Shown here: piece after piece, positions 57,880-64,000 of the stretch
Layout of the letters: each line of letters starts with the position of its first letter
Numbering within the stretch: position 1 is the stretch's first letter
NCBI GenBank assembly: GCA_039105265.1
Contig: JAPFFF010000057.1
Location: 682,001-746,000, forward strand
Origin: Tritrichomonas musculus
Lineage: Eukaryota > Parabasalia > Tritrichomonadida > Tritrichomonadidae
Reading direction: 5' to 3'
DNA: 64,000 nucleotides
The notes under the pieces: generated by a model
Database searches by the model: none
Told to the model about the DNA's origin: nothing
The model's input: only the letters and a program-made list of their open reading frames with translations
Position numbers and translations under genes: made by a program

Positions 57880-58402
57880 AAATAAAGACAATTTGAAAAA
57901 AATGATATTCATGATTCCTTCATTTGTTTAACATTTTTTGTTGGTTTCCAGATTTGATATCATTTTTTTTTATTGTCATAAGCACACGATGCTGAAGGTT
58001 TATGATTAGCTTGAATTTTAAATTGAATTGCTTTGTACACTTTTTTTCGATTTGAAGAAGTCTTTTAAATAAATATCCAATATCTCAATAATTGTTTCGA
58101 AAAAAATGTTGAGAATTGTTTTTTGGTGGTAAAATTTGTTGTTTTTGCATTATTTGCTTGTTTTTTATATTTGGACAAATATACTATCAAAATAATTGAT
58201 AAAACACATTGAAAAAGCGATACTCAAAAAGTTTTGGTTCTGAATTTTTTTGAATACTAACCGCCGTCATTCCGTTTACCTTTTTTTTTGAAAGCTTAAT
58301 TGTCTCTATTAAAGTTATGTTTATCTTATTGTTTTTATTCTTTTAAATCATAGATTATTTCAAAATTAGTTAGAAAATAAAATATATAATATTTATTATT
58401 AA
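57880..58402. other. A+T-rich spacer
   Basis: No gene recognised between the gene fragment and the small element at 58403. Confidence 0.5.
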
Positions 58403-58750
58403 GGTTCTCCTTCCCCGAAAAAATGTAAATCATTCAATATTGAATTAACTCGTAGAATAAATAATTCAATAGAGCATTTTTCGGAAAAAGTTTTGGTGAA
58501 AAATAAAAAAAATTGGCCTCAACGATAAAATTTTATTTTATTCAAAATTTTATTGATTTTTTAATTCTATGATTTCTATCTGTAAAAAAACAAAATCGAT
58601 AAGATTTCATAATAATATTTTTATTCAATTATTTGAAATATATATTTATATGAATTTTTTATTTTAATTCATTTTTAAAAACGATATTTATGTATATTTT
58701 ATTTGTGAAATCTCATTGAATTTAATCTTTTGAATTTGAAAGGAGAACCT
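58403..58750. mobile_element. 348-bp MITE
   Basis: Left end AGGTTCTCCTT and right end AAGGAGAACCT are inverse repeats flanked by TA (58401-58402 and 58751-58752). Too short to encode protein, so a miniature non-autonomous element with TA target preference. Confidence 0.75.
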
Positions 58751-58812
58751 TAAAAATATGCCAAATAAGTTATCAAAAAGTTTTATATATGTTTAATAAT
58801 ATTTTCTGAAGC

Positions 58813-58930
58813 GGCCAAAATCTCAGTACCAATTATTTTCACTTTTTGAAGCAAATTCTATTTTATTTTCTCTTCATTTCTTTTGAATTTTCACTTTTTT
58901 GAGAACTTTGGTGGTACTGAGTTTTTGGTT
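58813..58930. mobile_element. About 118-bp palindromic mini-element
   Basis: CCAAAATCTCAGTACCA at the left is matched by inverted TGGTACTGAGTTTTTGG at the right. No clear target duplication. It ends close to the boundary of the duplicated LRR-kinase segment (about 58945). Confidence 0.55.
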
Positions 58931-59137
58931 CGAGTTTAATATTTGATTAATATTTATAATAAATATAAAATAAATAATTAATTTTGATAAAATTTATTAT
59001 AATTTTTAAATAAATTAAAAAATCATTTTTTTTCTTGGAGATAATTATATTTTTAAATCATTTTAAATAACCATTTATTCATAGAAATTATTTGGCTTAC
59101 CTTTATCTGAAACATTGAAAAATTAAAATATAAAACA

Positions 59138-61777
59138 ATGAGTGAAGAACTTGAACTTGAAAATCGTCTTCGAGTTAGAATAAATCCCAAAGAACTTACA
59201 GCGGAAGTAATCAGATCATCAAACGTTACAGGAACAGTGATTGTTCCTCGATATGCGATTTCCGAAAAAAAAAAATTCAAGATCATAACTATTGGATATA
59301 ATGCATTTTATGATGTCAAATTTGATTCGCTTATATTTGCAGAAGACTCTGAAGTCGAATCATTTGAAGGTTCAGCATTTTTTTTTGCTTCATTCAAGAA
59401 ACTTCAAATTCCACCAAAACTTAAGAAACTTAATTACCAGTGGTGTTATTGTGTAAGAGATTTAATTGACATCGAAGTATCACGAAAAAACGAACTATTT
59501 TCATACGTTGATAATAAATATTTAGTTGGCAAGAGTGACGCAGCGAGTGACGTATTTGACATTCTTTATTATGCTCGTTACGACATCGAAGAAGCAGTGA
59601 TTCCTCCACAAATCAAAATCATTCACGGTTGCTCATTTAGCAGTCATCCAAAATTGCAGTCAGTCATTTCACCAACGAAATCAAATCTCAAACGCATCGA
59701 AAGTTTATCATTCTTTCAATCGACGATTTCAAAATTAGTTTTGCCAGAAACTCTCGAATACATCCATTGTGGTGCTTTTCAAGATACTACGAATCTTAAA
59801 GAAATTGAAATTTCAGAGAAAAACGACCTTTTTTCAGTGATTGACGAAACTCTTTTTGTTACCAAAAGTGACAGATCACTCAAAGGCTTCGATGTTCTAA
59901 TTTTTTGTCGTCGTGATGCAGAAAACGTCAAAATTCCATCCAGCATCAAAGTGATCAATGAACATGCATTTTATTATTGCAGTGAATTGACAACGATGGC
60001 ATTCGAAGGAGGATCTTCACTCGAGACTATTTGTAAAGATGCAATTTCATACAACCATTCTCTTAAATCGATTGTTTTTCCTCCATCAGTGAAGTACGTA
60101 AATTTAGCTGGTATTAACTCTAATCATAATCTTGAATCAGTTGAATTTCTTGGAGACTATGTAAAGATTGCTGCCTACAATTTCCAATGTTGCAGTCAAG
60201 GCATGTCTCTCTCATTTCCAAATGCAAAAAAGCTGGAATTTGATAAAGATTCAATGGAACATCTTCCAGAAGGATCGAAAGTGAAGATCAGGCGAGGAGC
60301 AGAACTCGTTGGAGAAGAATTTTCAAAAATTAAGTCTAAAATTGAATTCATTGAATCGAATGAGACGAGCAATCAAAAAGTTTATACGTCATCAGAAAAA
60401 GTTTATCAGGAAATTAAGAATACGAAAATTGAGAAAGAAGAAGAATTTTCAATTGAGAGATCATCGATCAAGAGCAAGAGTGAGCAAGAGTATTCAGACA
60501 TAATTTCTAGATGCATGAAGCGAATTCGTTTTCTTGAGTCTCGTCTTGGCAAGTACGAGGAAGTTTTTCCATTCGACATGAAATGTGAAAAGAGTGATGA
60601 AGAAGTTGAATCAGAGATGAAAGAAGAAGAATATGAAGAGATTGATTCAGAATCAGAAAAGATAGTGAGAGGGAGAGGAGGGAAGAGCATTTTCATTGAT
60701 GAAGAAGAAGAGTCACATCAACGAGTGATTTGCCAGATTGGGGAAGGAGCGACATCAGTTACGTACAAAGTAATTGACGAACGACGTGACGAAGAACTTT
60801 GCAAGAAAGTCCTGAAAGCTGAAGAAGGTCGAACGACATTCAATGATTTTCGAAACATTTACAAAGAATTCGAAGTTCTTGCCGGCATGAATCACCCAAG
60901 CATCTGCAAGTGCGTCGGTTTGAATCCACAAGAAAAACTGAATGACGACGATAAAGACACAAATGAAGAAGATGAAGATGAAGACGAGATTGAAATCAAG
61001 AGCAAGTTTACTCCAGGATCGACCAATAAAGACAAAAGCAAGACTACGATAGCGATCTTCCTGAAGTTCCACCCGATGAACCTTCGCGAGTGCCTTGAAC
61101 GCGACATTCTGAACAACACGCTGAAAGCGAAACTTGTGGTTGAAATTGTCTTTGGCATGCTTCACATCCACGAGCACGGAATGATTCACCGCGACCTGAA
61201 ACTTGAGAACGTTATGGTGAACTACATCTTCGAGGCGCAGCTGATTGACTTTGGACTTGCGCACGTTGATGCGATGAAGAGCACGATGACATCGATGACG
61301 AAAGGCATCGGCACCCTTGCATACATGTCGCCGGAGATGTCGAATGAAGAAGAATACGACAACAAGACGGACGTTTACTCATTTGGCGTTCTCCTTTTCG
61401 TCCTTTTCACTCGTCGTTTTCCAAAACAGAACTTGAAAGACAAACTGAACAACAAGCCGATCAAATTCCCAGAAGCATCGCCATCAATCTCATCGTTCAC
61501 GATCTCGCTGATCAAGAAGTGCATGTCATTTGAAGCAAAGAAACGTCCCTCATTTTCAGATATTGTTTCAGAAATGTACGCCCACCGATTCAAGATGGCG
61601 GAAGGAGTTGACTATGAAATTGTTCTTTCTCGTTTCAGGACACTAAACCGTTTCCGTGCATTACATAAGCAAAGTAAAACGATGCCAGTGAAAGAACCAG
61701 CACAACCAAAATCAAAATTGCCTCCTCTCAGCAATCGGAAACCGACAGCAAAACCAGTCATCAAAAAGCCAATTTAA
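59138..61777 (+). CDS. BspA-type LRR protein kinase, intact copy
   Basis: Frame of 879 residues from MSEELELENRLRVRINPKEL. Residues about 50-380 are BspA/LRR_5-type leucine-rich repeats (for example VIPPQIKIIHGCSF, IKVINEHAFYYCSELTTMAF, LKSIVFPPSVKYVNL). A charged acidic linker (about 385-525) follows, then a protein kinase: GEGATSVTY (about 533-541), a lysine pair near 556, IHRDLKLEN (HRD near 683-685), LIDFGLAH (DFG near 703) and SPEM near 731. The C-terminus is Lys/Pro-rich (KPTAKPVIKKPI). All core catalytic motifs are intact. No signal peptide or membrane span, so a cytosolic kinase with LRR recognition is inferred. The kinase half is more G+C-rich than the LRR half. The broken inverted duplicate is at 30816-33382. 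Confidence 0.92.
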   Translation: MSEELELENRLRVRINPKELTAEVIRSSNVTGTVIVPRYAISEKKKFKIITIGYNAFYDVKFDSLIFAEDSEVESFEGSAFFFASFKKLQIPPKLKKLNYQWCYCVRDLIDIEVSRKNELFSYVDNKYLVGKSDAASDVFDILYYARYDIEEAVIPPQIKIIHGCSFSSHPKLQSVISPTKSNLKRIESLSFFQSTISKLVLPETLEYIHCGAFQDTTNLKEIEISEKNDLFSVIDETLFVTKSDRSLKGFDVLIFCRRDAENVKIPSSIKVINEHAFYYCSELTTMAFEGGSSLETICKDAISYNHSLKSIVFPPSVKYVNLAGINSNHNLESVEFLGDYVKIAAYNFQCCSQGMSLSFPNAKKLEFDKDSMEHLPEGSKVKIRRGAELVGEEFSKIKSKIEFIESNETSNQKVYTSSEKVYQEIKNTKIEKEEEFSIERSSIKSKSEQEYSDIISRCMKRIRFLESRLGKYEEVFPFDMKCEKSDEEVESEMKEEEYEEIDSESEKIVRGRGGKSIFIDEEEESHQRVICQIGEGATSVTYKVIDERRDEELCKKVLKAEEGRTTFNDFRNIYKEFEVLAGMNHPSICKCVGLNPQEKLNDDDKDTNEEDEDEDEIEIKSKFTPGSTNKDKSKTTIAIFLKFHPMNLRECLERDILNNTLKAKLVVEIVFGMLHIHEHGMIHRDLKLENVMVNYIFEAQLIDFGLAHVDAMKSTMTSMTKGIGTLAYMSPEMSNEEEYDNKTDVYSFGVLLFVLFTRRFPKQNLKDKLNNKPIKFPEASPSISSFTISLIKKCMSFEAKKRPSFSDIVSEMYAHRFKMAEGVDYEIVLSRFRTLNRFRALHKQSKTMPVKEPAQPKSKLPPLSNRKPTAKPVIKKPI

Positions 61778-61830
61778 ACCGTCAAACCAGCTTAAAATTA
61801 TGCTAATTAATCCACACACGAGCAAACAAC

Positions 61831-61866
<36 letters not shown>

Positions 61867-61998
61867 TTAATTTACTTACTCTTATGAATCTTTAATTTTT
61901 TTGACAATCATTTAATTTGATTTTATTTAGTTTTTATTTACTCTAATGAACTTTTAATAAATAAACAGCATTTTTTTGATGTTATTATGTGTTTACTC

Positions 61999-63720
61999 AG
62001 AAGTGTTTGAAAAAAAAATGGCCCAAGATTTTAGAATTTCCTTTATACCAAGTAATATTTATATGTTTAACAAGTTGTTGGTCTAATATTGAGCATATTC
62101 CTCTGTTCAATTTCGAGAAACAATAAAATCAAATCTGATCAATTATTGAAGTTTTTTAAAGATTGATTAAATTAATAAATGTTTTCATTTATAATCTTGT
62201 TTATTAACTATGATTATATATTTTTATTAAAATAAAATTCAAGTAGAAACTAGATATTTTTATTTTTTAAAAAATTTCAAAAGGCAAACGTTTTTAAAAA
62301 GATTGAGATTGCCCAGGTTTGAAAGACAATATTTTTAATCTTCATCATATTGTATTCTATTATATTTAATTAATTGTTTTTTTGAAATTTGCTTCTGATA
62401 AAGAAAAAAAAAGAATTATTTAAAATTTTAAAATAAAAAATTAACGTCTTGCCTCAATTATTTCAAAGTATCACTGAATTTTTTCAAGCATCTTTAAGAA
62501 AATAAAATAATATAAATAACAAAGAAATATCTCGCAAGGATTTTTAAAAAAATAGGTTAAGTGTTCTTTTTTATGTTTTTATGATAAGTATACAAGAAGA
62601 TATTTACTTTCAAATAGCACAAAATTACTATGAAGATAATTCTTTAAAACATTAATTGTGAATATTTATTTTTAACATTTAAAAATTAAGACTCACTAAT
62701 TATATCTCATTAATATGATATTTATGTGAATTAACTTATTATTTTTTTATTTGGATCAATACTTGTGAATGTCTATTGACAATGAAAATGACATTTTTCC
62801 AACCATTATTTTGGTTTATTGTGCTTTTAGAATTATCATATTAGTTAATATTAAAATTCTTATTTGGAAGCTAATTCAAAGAAAATAATATTGTAAAAAA
62901 AAATCAAATAATGGTATCGAGCCCCTAACGAAGCTTGTTCAAAGGCATGATAACCTTGTTGATTTGTTTTGAAATGCAAGAATCATTATTTCACCTTAGG
63001 AATAAGAGATTTATGCTTATTAAATGTATATAAAAATTTTTTCAAATTTTAATAATGAATATTTTTCTCAGAATTAAACAGAGATTTTTATTAAATAATT
63101 TGTAAATAAAACATTTTAGAATTTATTTTAATAAATAATTTGGCTGTGTCTGAAAATCTTGGGCCAATTTTTATAAAAATGAAAATAAATTTGTTCATAT
63201 AAAACTCGTTTTTAAATTTTCTTAAAGATGCTTGAAAAAATTCAGTGATACTTTGAAATAATTGAGGCAAGACGTTAATTTTTATTTAAAAATTTTTAAT
63301 AATTCTTTTTTTTTCTTTATCAGAAGCAAATTACAAAAAAACAATTAACTAAATATAATAGAATACAATATGATGAAGATTAAAAATAGGGTCTTTCAAA
63401 CCTGGGCAATCTCAATCTTTTTAAAAACGTTTGCCTTTTGAAATTTTTTAAAAAAATAAAAATATCTAGTTTCTACTTGAATTTTATTTTAATAAAAATA
63501 TATAATCATAGTTAATAAACAAGATTATAAATGAAAACATTTATTAATTTAATCAATCTTTAAAAAACTTCAATAATTGATCAGATTTGATTTTATTGTT
63601 TCTCGAAATTGAACAGAGGAATATGCTCAATATTAGACCAACAACTTGTTAAACATATAAATATTGTCTGGTATCAATTATATCCTGAAAACTAGAACAG
63701 AAAAAATTTCGAACACTTCT
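61999..63720. mobile_element. 1,722-bp fold-back element with 8-bp target duplication
   Basis: Ends AGAAGTGTTTGAAA and inverse of AGAAGTGTTCGAAA, flanked by GTTTACTC at 61991-61998 and again at 63721-63728. The homologous site near 30500 is unoccupied. Inverted arms of about 500 bp (left to about 62510, right from about 63205) share long stretches, for example around CTTGCCTCAATTATTTCAAA. An 8-bp duplication would fit hAT-type transposition. No transposase frame inside. Confidence 0.88.
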
Positions 63721-63728
63721 GTTTACTC

Positions 63729-64000
63729 TCAAAAATAATTGCTAATTGATACCAAGTACTATGAATATTATTATTCTAATTTATATAAATTAGAATTAGC
63801 TAATTCAATTTTTTTTTTTTCCCCCTTTATTTTAATGTTTAACTAATGACTCTTAAATTAATAATTAAACTATTCTTTTTGCCAACATTACAGGCTATAA
63901 AACCTACTTTTTAGTAGCTGTTCAAAGCCAACGATTATTATCCACTGAAAAAGTTTATTCAAAAAAACACGTTTTTTTATAATATCATATATTTTTTATT
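63729..64000. other. End of window, A+T-rich
   Basis: The first 60 bp still match the flank of the broken LRR-kinase copy; the remainder shows nothing recognisable. Confidence 0.5.

Larger units (their letters stand above)
58945..63790 (+). repeat. Inverted duplicate of LRR-kinase segment, copy 2 (intact gene)
   Basis: Partner of 30440-35088. Includes the 5' flank, gene, poly-A tract of about 30 after the stop (61833-61863) and 3' flank. The 3' flank is split by the 1,722-bp element at 61999-63720. The shared ancestral segment is about 3.1 kb. Confidence 0.9.

Noticed and set aside
60755-61264. 169-codon minus-strand frame over the intact kinase
   Set aside because: Lies antisense to a strongly conserved kinase domain; its mirror occurs over the broken copy too, as expected of a shadow frame.
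62920-62995. Second tRNA-like stretch (GGCTCGATACC on the minus strand, then T-run) in the fold-back element
   Set aside because: The anticodon arm only pairs with a bulge and the T-arm does not close, so it does not qualify as a tRNA or a clear SINE.

Overview
This is a very A+T-rich eukaryotic window with intron-poor genes. The gene families point to a trichomonad (Parabasalia), most likely a Tritrichomonas-like species: protein kinases fused to Sel1 repeats or BspA-type leucine-rich repeats, trichomonad-type ankyrin proteins, large type I surface proteins, a nucleoside hydrolase, and start codons preceded closely by TCATTT, the trichomonad initiator (Inr) motif. No species call is possible from sequence reading alone.

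Layout. 1-2.3 kb: partial ankyrin gene, minus strand. 5.2-17.4 kb: the best-preserved gene block, with two single-pass surface proteins (5.2-7.65 plus; 11.0-17.4 minus), a 94-aa unknown protein, and a kinase-Sel1-zinc-finger (UBR-box-like) fusion. 17.9-27.1 kb: a giant kinase-Sel1 gene with about 45 nearly identical 108-bp repeats, interrupted by two lesions about 100 bp apart. 28.6-30.1 kb: nucleoside hydrolase with a damaged start, and a decayed kinase tail. 30.4-35.1 kb: broken LRR-kinase copy, whose intact inverted duplicate is at 58.9-63.8 kb. 35.5-36.2 kb: GC-rich decayed coding relic. 36.4-38.0 kb: type-B carboxylesterase. 38-58 kb: mostly transposon and pseudogene territory.

Mobile DNA is the main story. 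Three DNA elements are nested inside one another at 44.8-51.4 kb: a pogo-like element, containing a second pogo-like element, containing a third element with a 45-bp (15-codon) repeat gene. Other terminal-inverted-repeat elements lie at 33.5-35.0, 40.8-42.7, 55.9-57.6, 58.4-58.75, 58.8-58.93 and 62.0-63.7 kb. The two copies of the LRR-kinase segment act as empty sites for each other. One carries a 1,487-bp insertion with a 9-bp target duplication, the other a 1,722-bp insertion with an 8-bp target duplication.

Many host genes carry single frameshifts or stops. Some lie in homopolymers and could be sequence errors. Others, such as a 10-bp slippage deletion and a C-to-A nonsense change, look like genuine decay. 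No rRNA, tRNA, CRISPR array or bacterial-type operon was seen.
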